DNA of 51,680 bases from the NCBI GenBank assembly GCA_035275345.1, contig DATEMY010000520.1, positions 1-51,680 on the forward strand, read 5' to 3'. The notes below the pieces were generated by a model, which did no database searches, was not told the origin of the DNA, and worked only from the letters and a program-made list of their open reading frames with translations. Every line of letters starts with the position of its first letter. Position 1 is the stretch's first letter. Origin of the DNA: JAJVID01 sp035275345 (GTDB lineage Bacteria; Acidobacteriota; Blastocatellia; RBC074). This document shows positions 1 through 11,763 of this stretch, piece after piece. Both the position numbers and the translations under genes were made by a program.

Positions 1-64
1 CACGAAGAAACGAAGAACACGAAGAAAGAAAAGAATGAATCTTCGTGTTCTTCGTTTCTTCGTG
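1..64. repeat. Dispersed long inverted repeat, copy A (window starts inside it)
   Basis: Positions 1-24 and 41-64 are perfect 24-bp inverted arms around a 16-bp centre, made of purine-rich CGAAGAA motifs. The same repeat recurs at 44416-44497, where the arms are 27 bp. The sequence after the right arm (65-81, a GGTTGATTTTCA-TGTTTCAG stretch) is also shared with the reverse complement of that copy. It is therefore a dispersed intergenic element and not a simple local hairpin. The window edge may cut off a few more bases of the left arm. Confidence 0.85.
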
Positions 65-77
65 GTTGATTTTCATT

Positions 78-146
78 GTTTCAGGGCGTCGTTCGCGACA
101 TGAACGACTCCTCAGAAGCCCCGCGCCGCCTCCGGCGGCGCGGGGC
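78..146. repeat. TTTCAGGGCGTCG repeat module followed by GC hairpin
   Basis: After TTTCAGGGCGTCG comes a short hairpin (GTCG-TTCG-CGAC), then ATGAAC and CTCCTC. A very similar module lies on the other side of the transposase gene at 1697-1742. There the hairpin is GTCGC-AAC-GCGAC, so the stem is kept while the bases differ. Positions 118-130 and 134-146 form a perfect 13-bp G/C stem with a 3-nt loop, which could end transcription of the transposase on the minus strand. No T-run is visible, so the terminator role is a guess. Confidence 0.6.
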
Positions 147-219
147 AAACTTTACCTAAAACCGCCAAATGGCGGCTGTTTCAATTGATTTTCAATTGGC
201 GGCGCCACGCGAGTTAACC

Positions 220-1473
220 TCAGACTGTCGATTGCTTCGGCTTGAGATCCACCTCGTAACCAAGTCTCTCCAGCCGTTTGATCAGTTTGTTCTTCGTCTG
301 CTCGCTGTTGATTCGGTCAAAATAATCGCCGCCCAACTCTCTGTAAGTCTCTCCTTTGCTCAGCATGTGCCAAGCTGCTTGCAGGATTGTCCGCGCCACA
401 GCGACGACGGCCCGTTTTTCCCCGCGTCGCGCCGCAATCCCGTGATAGAGCGCCCCCATATAACCATCTTTCCTGCGCTTTGCGCACCAGGCTGGCTCCA
501 TTAACGCTCTGCGTAGCCAACGATTGCCTTTCGGCGTTTTTCCGCTCCGATTCTTCTTCGCCGATTCATCACTCCCAGGACACAGCCCAGCCCAACTCAC
601 CAGATTGTCGTCCGTCGGGAAAAACGCCATATCCGGTCCGATCTCGGCCAGGATGTTTTCGGCGCTGCGTCGCTCGACCAGATCGATCGTTATCAATCGC
701 TCAAGCGGCTCTTCGTAGGGGGACATCTTCTCTTTAATTTGGTCGTCATAACGGGCGATCTCTTCCTCCAGATATTCCATCTGTTCCCACAACTCCTTCA
801 GCACCCACCGGTCATCCTGGTTCAGACGGCCTTCCAGACTCTCGACCAATTGTTCGTGCTTCGACTTCAATCGACCCTTTGCCAGGCTGGCCAACGTCTC
901 CGCGTCGCTCTCCCCTTCGATCATCGCCTGGATCATCGCCCGTCCACTGACTCCCAATACATCCGTCGCCACCGATGACAATTTGATATTGCCTTGCTGC
1001 AGTACCTTGTGCATCCGATTGACCACGCCAGTGCGCTGATCTACAAGCTTCATCCGCTGACGCGTCAGCGTCCGCCAATGACGGATCTCTCGGCTTGGCA
1101 CAAAGCTCGGCTTGAGCAACCCGCACTGCATCAATTGCGCAATCCACTCAGCATCAGTCACGTCCTTCTTGCGTCCGGGAACCTTCTTCAAATGCTGCGC
1201 ATTGGTCAGAAGTAGTTTGAAATCACCTTCCAACACATTCCAGATCGGAATCCAGAGGACTCCGGTAGACTCCATCGCCACGTAAGTGCAGCCCCAAGCG
1301 CTCAACCACTTTGACAACGCATACAACTGCAGCGAGGTTGTTCCGAACTCCCGAACCTCCGATTCAACCTGTCCGTCCCCGAGCATTCGCCGACGGCAAG
1401 CCATCACCATCTTCTTGTGGACGTCCAGACCTCCAACACATTGATGGATTACTTCCATGACTTTGCGTATCAT
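220..1473 (-). CDS. IS110-family transposase (DEDD RuvC-like plus Transposase_20)
   Basis: The 417-residue protein has the two-domain IS110 layout. The N-terminal DEDD/RuvC-like domain shows Asp17 in GLDVHKK, Glu68 in AMESTG, and Asp104/Asp107 in KKDVTDAEW. The C-terminal Transposase_20 domain contains a GLCPGSDESA segment, with the family's conserved serine, followed by KTPKGNRWLRR. The ATG at 1473 is preferred over one 51 bp upstream because GGAAAGGGA sits about 9 nt before it. Known members work with a bridge RNA made from a non-coding end of the element. No frameshift or stop interrupts the gene. Confidence 0.92.
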   Translation of the reverse strand: MIRKVMEVIHQCVGGLDVHKKMVMACRRRMLGDGQVESEVREFGTTSLQLYALSKWLSAWGCTYVAMESTGVLWIPIWNVLEGDFKLLLTNAQHLKKVPGRKKDVTDAEWIAQLMQCGLLKPSFVPSREIRHWRTLTRQRMKLVDQRTGVVNRMHKVLQQGNIKLSSVATDVLGVSGRAMIQAMIEGESDAETLASLAKGRLKSKHEQLVESLEGRLNQDDRWVLKELWEQMEYLEEEIARYDDQIKEKMSPYEEPLERLITIDLVERRSAENILAEIGPDMAFFPTDDNLVSWAGLCPGSDESAKKNRSGKTPKGNRWLRRALMEPAWCAKRRKDGYMGALYHGIAARRGEKRAVVAVARTILQAAWHMLSKGETYRELGGDYFDRINSEQTKNKLIKRLERLGYEVDLKPKQSTV

Positions 1474-1529
1474 CTTGCCATCCCTTTCCGGACGAACCGG
1501 TGGGAGTCGGCACGATTGAGGCATTCTCC

Positions 1530-1696
1530 TCAGCGTCCTTCCGGCGCTTGCCGGTGAGACAGTTTCGGGCGCGTCTGTGCGACTCGGGTCAGGCTCCTCG
1601 ACGAGTTGAAGCTCAGGTAGTTAACGACCTCACTCCACCGTTCGTCCTGTTTTATTTTGCCGCACAGTCTTAAGTTCATCGCTCTTTCCCGCTTCA
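1530..1696 (-). ncRNA. Candidate IS110 bridge-RNA region upstream of the transposase
   Basis: IS110-group elements encode their bridge RNA in the non-coding segment before the transposase start. Here that segment is about 170-220 nt, has no convincing gene, and contains short stems such as CCGGC-GCTT-GCCGG (1541-1554) and CTCG-A-CGAG. The position and size fit. I did not derive the target-binding and donor-binding loops, so this is a placement by analogy only. Confidence 0.3.
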
Positions 1697-1744
1697 TAGT
1701 TTCAGGGCGTCGCAACGCGACATGAAGGCTCCTCGGAAAATAGA

Positions 1745-1812
1745 GAGAGGTGAGCGTGGATATAGTGAAGAGAGGAAGACTGCCCACTGCCCACTGCCCA
1801 CTTTCATTCACT
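1745..1812. repeat. GTGGGCAGT-family dispersed repeat at the 3' end of the receptor gene
   Basis: ACTGCCCACTGCCCACTG and CCCACTTTCA at about 1779-1806 match the copy at 18955-19016 and the palindrome at 51598-51680. The left arm is degenerate (ATAGTGAAGAGAGGAAG). The repeat abuts the stop codon of the receptor gene on the minus strand, as the copy at 19012 abuts the hydrolase stop codon. Together with the IS upstream region it fills the gap 1474-1817. Confidence 0.75.
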
Positions 1813-1817
1813 GTTTA

Positions 1818-5537
<3,720 letters not shown>

Positions 5538-5782
5538 TAATGATGATCCCCCGTTGGTCCTATGAGCCTCAAACCACTGCGGCCCAGGGTGAAACAGTAG
5601 TTGGAGTGATTGACTGACTTGCGTTAGGCGTGAGTAGTAGGCGCCTGTGCTGAACGCGTGTCGAAATCCGCTTGCTGACCAGCGGAATATCGCACAGTGG
5701 TTTACGCTTGTAAATAAAAGTTTCAGGATGTGGCCACGACGACTTCCCGATTTACCGCTAAGCCGGCAAATCAAAGATTAAT

Positions 5783-5814
5783 ATGGACGCGATGGACGCG
5801 ATGGACGCGATGGA
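5783..5814. repeat. 9-bp tandem repeat (ATGGACGCG x3)
   Basis: ATGGACGCG occurs at 5783-5791, 5792-5800 and 5801-5809, followed by a diverged ATGGATGTC. It is a small intergenic minisatellite between divergently transcribed genes. Confidence 0.85.
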
Positions 5815-6164
5815 TGTCAGCTTTGATGCGATTGGCGGGGTTGATGCTGCCTGAACCGGTGGAGTTTTTAGCCGGGTCAATCAACAGATCACAGATCGGA
5901 TTTTTTTCGATCAAACGACCATCTGACATGTCGAAAATTGATGATTGAGCACTTGATGTTGCGCTCGCTCACGGTCCCGCCACAACCATCAGTCGTTGTG
6001 TTGAAAGGAAACGAATGGTTCGCGCTCTTTTGACCGGCGCCCCTTTTCCTGGTCGTCTTGACAAAGATGTCGCCTGAGAAAATAATGCGCGATCCCATAG
6101 GCTGATCGGATCACGTCAGCGATCCGAAGCGCAGCGATCAAGAGATAATTTTGAATTACAGATA

Positions 6165-6222
6165 CCCCTGCCGTCGTCATTCTGTTGAATTGGCGTTTAG
6201 TTTTTCCTGTGCAGGGGAGGAG
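6165..6222 (+). promoter_or_regulatory. Possible ribosome-binding-site sequestering stem ahead of purC
   Basis: CCCCTGC at 6165-6171 is complementary to GCAGGGG at 6211-6217, which overlaps the Shine-Dalgarno stretch GGGGAGGAG (6214-6222). Pairing across a 39-nt loop would hide part of the site. No known riboswitch fold is recognised, and a 7-bp match of this kind can occur by chance. Confidence 0.25.
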
Positions 6223-6227
6223 TATCT

Positions 6228-7175
6228 TTGCGGTCGTCAAACATGACGCCAGATGTAATATTGAAAACGCCTGCGAGCGCGCGAATACCGGAATTGAAAT
6301 TCCTGAGAAGCGGCAAGGTGCGTGACATTTACGAAGTCGACGACGATCGATTATTGATTGTCGCGACCGACCGCATCTCGGCTTTCGATTGCGTGTTGCC
6401 GAACGCCATACCGCATAAAGGCATGGCGCTGACTCAACTATCCAGATTCTGGTTCGACTTTTTCTCGAAGCTCGTCCTGAATCATATGATCGCAGCCGAC
6501 CTGAATGAGTTTCCGGCGGAACTGCTCGGTTCGTTGTCGGATGAATCGAAATCGCTGCTCGCCGGACGTTCAATGCTCGTGACGCGCGCCGAAGTGATCC
6601 CGTACGAATGCGTGGTTCGCGGCTATCTGGCCGGATCAGGTTGGAAGGACTACCAGCGCACGGGAATGATCTGCGGCCATCGACTGCCCGAAGGCCTGGT
6701 TGAATCGGCGAAACTGCCCCAGCCGATCTTTACCCCGGCGACCAAAGCCGAAGAGGGACACGACATCAATATTGCGATTGATGAGATGTCCGGCGCGCTG
6801 GGCGGGGAACTGACCGCTCGGCTTGAAGAGATCAGCTTGAGGATATACCGAGAGGCCGCCAGTTACGCCGAGACCCGCGGCATAATTATTTGCGACACAA
6901 AGTTCGAGTTCGGTTTGAGAAATGGACAATTGATTCTAGTTGATGAAGTATTGACTCCCGATTCGTCCAGGTTCTGGCCGCGGAACGCCTACGCGCCGGG
7001 AATACCGCAGCCGTCTTTCGATAAACAATTCGTGCGCGATTATCTTGAGACACTTGATTGGGACAAGCGCCCACCCGCCCCAGCGCTTCCCCCTAATATT
7101 ACAGAAATAACCAGCGAGAAGTATCTCGAAGCATATCGTCTGCTCACCGGACACGATCTTCCGCTCGCCGTTTAA
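6228..7175 (+). CDS. purC: Phosphoribosylaminoimidazole-succinocarboxamide synthase (SAICAR synthetase)
   Basis: PurC joins aspartate to CAIR using ATP in purine biosynthesis. The 315-residue product is the longer, Ade1-like form (about 300 residues, against about 240 in E. coli). It shows the N-terminal nucleotide-binding segment GKVRDIYEV, then TDRISAFDCVLP, the conserved ECVVRGYLAGSGWKDYQ segment, and the late motif FEFGL-N-LVDEVLTPDSSRFWP. The start is a TTG at 6228, because GGGGAGGAG ends 5 nt before it; the first ATG at 6243 would be 20 nt away. The following pathway genes purE and purK lie 15 kb downstream and not in an operon with it. Confidence 0.93.
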   Translation: MRSSNMTPDVILKTPASARIPELKFLRSGKVRDIYEVDDDRLLIVATDRISAFDCVLPNAIPHKGMALTQLSRFWFDFFSKLVLNHMIAADLNEFPAELLGSLSDESKSLLAGRSMLVTRAEVIPYECVVRGYLAGSGWKDYQRTGMICGHRLPEGLVESAKLPQPIFTPATKAEEGHDINIAIDEMSGALGGELTARLEEISLRIYREAASYAETRGIIICDTKFEFGLRNGQLILVDEVLTPDSSRFWPRNAYAPGIPQPSFDKQFVRDYLETLDWDKRPPAPALPPNITEITSEKYLEAYRLLTGHDLPLAV

Positions 7176-7298
7176 GATTCTGCCCCGTCGGATTGGGCCC
7201 TGGATCGTCTCAGGCAGTCGCCTTTGCTTGATTTATAAACGTTGCCAGACAGAACAGTTGAGACTGTGCCTGCAGGCATTCCACGCCTAAGGAAGCCT

Positions 7299-7571
7299 AT
7301 GAAAACGGAGCTTGAATCGATTATTGACCAGATGATTTCCCGTGGCATTCTCTTTGACGAGGCCGTCAAGGAGTTTGAAAAGAGCTTCATCCTTAAAGTT
7401 CTTAGCCGTCACAACCACAATCTTTCCAAGGCAGCCGAAGCCCTGGGCATTCACCGCAACACACTCAGCAAACGCATGATGGAATACTCCAACGGCGCCA
7501 ACGGGAATGGTCACAAAAATGGATTTAAACGCCGACAGCCTGCGCCGCCAAACCGTAAATCACGCTCTTAA
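7299..7571 (+). CDS. Small Fis-type HTH DNA-binding protein
   Basis: This 90-residue protein has a helical N-terminus (MKTELESIIDQMISRGILFDEAVKEFEKSFI). The Fis/HTH_8 motif follows at about 35-60 (VLSRHNHNLSKAAEALGIHRNTLSKRM), with a basic tail (KNGFKRRQPAPPNRKSRS). It resembles the C-terminal DNA-binding domain of NtrC proteins standing alone, a common acidobacterial annotation. The ATG at 7299 follows AAGGAAG, at a rather short spacing; a TTG further upstream at 7242 has no ribosome-binding site. Targets are unknown. It lies alone between purC and the groES promoter. Confidence 0.8.
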   Translation: MKTELESIIDQMISRGILFDEAVKEFEKSFILKVLSRHNHNLSKAAEALGIHRNTLSKRMMEYSNGANGNGHKNGFKRRQPAPPNRKSRS

Positions 7572-7628
7572 CCTTCAATTAGCCTGACGCCGGCGCCCTT
7601 CCTGACCCCTAATTTTTTATGCCGGTTA

Positions 7629-7657
7629 TTGACAGGATAATAGTCGGCTCCTATACT
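7629..7657 (+). promoter_or_regulatory. Sigma-70 promoter of groESL
   Basis: A -35 box TTGACA (7629-7634), a 17-bp spacer and a -10 box TATACT (7652-7657) make a near-consensus vegetative promoter. The -10 box touches the CIRCE operator, so a bound repressor would block RNA polymerase. Confidence 0.85.
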
Positions 7658-7683
7658 TAGCGCTCTTGAACGGAGAGTGCTAA
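7657..7683. promoter_or_regulatory. CIRCE operator (HrcA binding site)
   Basis: TTAGCGCTC, nine bases, then GAGTGCTAA matches the CIRCE consensus TTAGCACTC-N9-GAGTGCTAA with one substitution in the left arm. It overlaps the end of the -10 box and precedes groES by about 125 bp. HrcA repression released by heat shock is the established mechanism for such sites. hrcA itself is not in the window. Confidence 0.92.
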
Positions 7684-7808
7684 TACCAAATAACTTGACA
7701 ATTGGCTAGCTATGAAACTTGAGCGTGTGAGACTCAGGGTGATTCTCTCTGCGCTCAGGCACAAGCCAAATCACCAAAACCAAACAAAAAAATGAAAGGA
7801 GCATTTCA

Positions 7809-8132
7809 ATGGCAGTAAGTATTCGTCCACTCAACGACCGCATCATCGTGCGCCGGATAGAGGAACAGGATCAGATGCGTGGCGGGTTGTACATTCCAGA
7901 CACGGCGAAAGAGAAACCGCAGGAGGGCGAAGTTCTGGCGGTAGGCGCTGGCAAGATAATACCCGAGAGCGGCCAGCGAATCCCGATGGACCTCAAAGCC
8001 GGCGACAAAATTCTATTCGGCAAATACTCCGGCACGGAGATCAAGCTCGATGGCGAGGAGTATCTGATCTTGCGAGAGGACGACGTCCTGGGCGTGGTGG
8101 AGACAACGGCTAAGGGTAAGAGCGCGAAGTAA
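7809..8132 (+). CDS. groES: Co-chaperonin GroES (Hsp10)
   Basis: The 107-residue protein carries the GroES signature (RPLNDRIIVRR near the N-terminus, then the mobile loop GGLYIPDTAKEKPQEGEVLAVG). It forms the heptameric lid of GroEL in the cytoplasm. AAAGGAG lies about 7 nt before the ATG. It is the first gene of the CIRCE-controlled groES-groEL operon, and groEL follows after 60 bp. The C-terminal tail (VVETTAKGKSAK) is slightly longer than in E. coli. Confidence 0.97.
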   Translation: MAVSIRPLNDRIIVRRIEEQDQMRGGLYIPDTAKEKPQEGEVLAVGAGKIIPESGQRIPMDLKAGDKILFGKYSGTEIKLDGEEYLILREDDVLGVVETTAKGKSAK

Positions 8133-8192
8133 ATCCAAACAACCCGCAGCGCTCGAGAGGGCGCGCGATTTTCCGGGAGGAATTTAGAAGTT

Positions 8193-9815
<1,623 letters not shown>

Positions 9816-9850
9816 AAACCGCTCCATAACAATCAGTCCGAGCAAAATCG

Positions 9851-9885
9851 AATGGCGATGGCGCATCCGCGCCATCGCCATTTTT
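9851..9885. terminator. groESL terminator hairpin
   Basis: AATGGCGATGGCGC (9851-9864) and GCGCCATCGCCATT (9869-9882) are perfect 14-bp arms with a 4-nt loop, followed by TTTTT on the plus strand. It lies between groEL (+) and the convergent MFS gene (-), so it may serve both. A partial repeat of the right arm follows at 9891-9902. Confidence 0.85.
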
Positions 9886-9942
9886 GCGACCATCGCCATT
9901 TTGCTATCCGCGCTAAATCAGAGCAGGCGGCATTAGTACAGC

Positions 9943-11256
9943 TTAGTCCGGCGAGATCGGCTTGCGCGGATCGATCAGCCCCCAGCACAAGGCCCCGATG
10001 AAATAGAGAGCGCCGCACAGGTAAAGCGGGGCGGACCAGCTCCCGTGACGCTCCACGAACACCGCAGTAATGATCGGGCTCAGGAAACCGCCAATCTGTC
10101 CCGCCGTGTTCATGCAGGCGCTGATCACTCCCGCGTGGCTGCCTGCAATGTCAACGCAGGTTCCCCAGCTTGCGCCGAGCAGGAAGTTGGAGAAGGCCAG
10201 CGCGAATGAGATCAACATGACGGCGGCGAAAGAGTTCTCAATCGCGGTTCCCGCTATCAACAATACGCTCGCCAGGAGCAGCGAGACGCCTCCCACTCCG
10301 CATCGCCCGATTCTCAGACCGAACCTTCCGGTCATTCGATCAGTTGTTACGCCTCCCAGAAAATCGGCGAGCACGCTCATCAACAGCGGCGCTCCCGCGA
10401 GCAGCCCCAGCCTTGTCGAAGTGAAGCCCCGCTCTTTCTCCAGGTAGGTCGGCAGCCAGGTGATGAAAAAATAGAAACCGTAACTTTGCGTGAAATAGGC
10501 GGCGCACAAGGCCATCAGGCTGCGGTTGGCGAGAATTCGTTTCCAGGTCGCCGCGTCCAGATGATGCGACGCTGTTTCTCCGCGTCCGCGTTGAATGTGT
10601 TCAAGCTCTCGACGGCTGACGGCTTTGTGTTCCTCCGGCTCATCTCTGAACCACCATCGCCAGGCCGTCGCCCACACGAACCCGACGGCGCCGAAAATCA
10701 CGAAGACCGCGCGCCAATGCATGACTTTCAACATTGCCGTGACCAGTATCGGCGTCAGGCCTCCGGCCAGATGCGCGCCCATAAAAAATATGCCCTGCGC
10801 CGTACCGCGTTCGGCTACGGGAAACCAGCGTGAAAAAACGCGCGCGGCGTTCGGCCATGCGCCGGCCTCACCCGCGCCGAAGAGAAAACGAATCAGCAGC
10901 AACGACGAGTAGTTGAACGCGGCGGCGGTGGCGATGGTGAAGCCGGACCACCAGACTACGATCCGCGTCAGGACCTTCCGCGCCCCTATGCGGTCTCCCC
11001 ACCATCCGGTCGGGATTTCGAAGATGGCGTAAGCCAGCGTGAACGCGCTGAAGACGAAGCTCATCTCCACTTTATTCAAACTCAAATCCTGCATCATCGC
11101 AGTCGCCGTCAGCGAAATGCAGACACGATCTAGATAGGTGATCGCCGCGAGCAGCGTTGCGAGCGACAACACTCGATAACGCGTATTGGAGCCGCCGCCA
11201 TCGGCTTCGTTCCGACGAACGCTTTCAATCTCCGGCGCGCTGATGATTTGTTTCAT
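9943..11256 (-). CDS. MFS transporter, anion:cation symporter-like
   Basis: A 437-residue membrane protein with about 12 hydrophobic segments. After a soluble N-terminus it has the first-helix signature ITYLDRVCIS, then FEIPTGWWGDRIGARKVL (the MFS loop 2-3 motif) and an RFLFGAGEAGAWPNAARVFSRWFP segment. These are typical of the ACS family that moves hexuronates, phthalate or other organic anions. The substrate cannot be told from sequence, and no catabolic neighbour is present. It is divergent from the acetyltransferase gene. Confidence 0.85.
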   Translation of the reverse strand: MKQIISAPEIESVRRNEADGGGSNTRYRVLSLATLLAAITYLDRVCISLTATAMMQDLSLNKVEMSFVFSAFTLAYAIFEIPTGWWGDRIGARKVLTRIVVWWSGFTIATAAAFNYSSLLLIRFLFGAGEAGAWPNAARVFSRWFPVAERGTAQGIFFMGAHLAGGLTPILVTAMLKVMHWRAVFVIFGAVGFVWATAWRWWFRDEPEEHKAVSRRELEHIQRGRGETASHHLDAATWKRILANRSLMALCAAYFTQSYGFYFFITWLPTYLEKERGFTSTRLGLLAGAPLLMSVLADFLGGVTTDRMTGRFGLRIGRCGVGGVSLLLASVLLIAGTAIENSFAAVMLISFALAFSNFLLGASWGTCVDIAGSHAGVISACMNTAGQIGGFLSPIITAVFVERHGSWSAPLYLCGALYFIGALCWGLIDPRKPISPD

Positions 11257-11534
11257 AGTCCGCTTATAATGACCGGAAATGTCCTGGCTACTTAGAATGG
11301 TGATTAGCTTTCAATTTCCTATTGACTTCGATCGATTGATGATACGAAAAAATGGATAAAAATCCATAGTTTCGCAGACTCCTTGCCCCGGCATGAGCAA
11401 GATCACAATGCTAAATGCTTGAATCGGAGCGGCTAAGCTGAGACTCCTACGAATGAATGTTCACGGCGCCAAAGTTGCTGATCTACATAACGTTCGCGTA
11501 GCCGCCAGCCGGCGGTCAGTATTCAAAAGCAATA

Positions 11535-11559
11535 TTCGCATATTCAGTTCGCATATTCA
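11535..11559. repeat. Direct repeat TTCGCATATTCA x2
   Basis: TTCGCATATTCA occurs at 11535-11546 and again at 11548-11559, separated by one G. It lies in the AT-richer part of the divergent promoter region and could bind a regulator. That role is only inferred from position. Confidence 0.6.
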
Positions 11560-11648
11560 TAAGCTATCAAACTGATATTCAGTAGGACGAGTTCAGGCAG
11601 TTAGTCCTCCATGGTCTTTTGAGTTTTCATCCCAGCAAAGCCCTCGGC

Positions 11649-11687
11649 GCGGTGAGGTTCGCAAGGACCTCACCGCCATTTTTTTTT
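11649..11687 (+). terminator. Rho-independent terminator without an obvious upstream gene
   Basis: GCGGTGAGGT (11649-11658) pairs perfectly with ACCTCACCGC (11667-11676), with an 8-nt loop, and is followed within two bases by a run of nine T. The nearest plus-strand gene upstream is groEL, 1.8 kb away and already terminated. The stop signal must therefore serve an unannotated transcript or a leader of the downstream GNAT gene. Confidence 0.85.
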
Positions 11688-11763
11688 AGCGGTGTAGATA
11701 TACAAAATCAAGATCGAAGCGAAAGGCTTCGCCTCGCATCAATTAATGGAAGCGCCAGGCGCA

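Larger units (their letters stand above)
150..1700 (-). mobile_element. IS110-family insertion sequence (ends approximate)
   Basis: A complete IS110-type transposase gene fills most of this stretch. IS110 elements lack terminal inverted repeats and usually make no target duplication, so the ends cannot be fixed from the sequence. The limits given are the non-coding flanks up to the dispersed-repeat modules at 78-113 and 1697-1742. The two flanking modules suggest insertion into or beside a repeated palindromic target, which is known for several IS110 relatives. The gene is intact, so the element may still be active. Confidence 0.6.
5538..6227. other. Intergenic region between the receptor gene and purC
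   Basis: This 690-bp divergent gap should hold promoters for the receptor (-) and purC (+). It contains three perfect tandem copies of ATGGACGCG (5783-5809) plus a degenerate fourth. A CCCCTGC element (6165-6171) can pair with GCAGGGG (6211-6217) at the purC ribosome-binding site. Open frames on the minus strand here show no domain, codon signature or ribosome-binding site that I could support. I see no RNA gene. Confidence 0.6.
11257..11763. other. Divergent intergenic region with orphan terminator
   Basis: About 500 bp between the MFS gene (-) and the GNAT gene (+). It is less GC-rich than its surroundings and holds a 13-bp tandem direct repeat (TTCGCATATTCA-G, 11535-11559). A strong plus-strand terminator at 11649-11687 lies about 80 bp before the acetyltransferase start. 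No protein gene is convincing. A terminator with no gene ahead of it suggests a small RNA or an attenuated leader. Confidence 0.5.

Noticed and set aside
5989..6573. A 194-codon minus-strand frame over the purC start
   Set aside because: Mostly antisense to purC, with no ribosome-binding site or domain.
11257..11763. tRNA, SRP RNA, tmRNA or 6S RNA gene
   Set aside because: I looked for the conserved cores and found none; only the terminator is clear.
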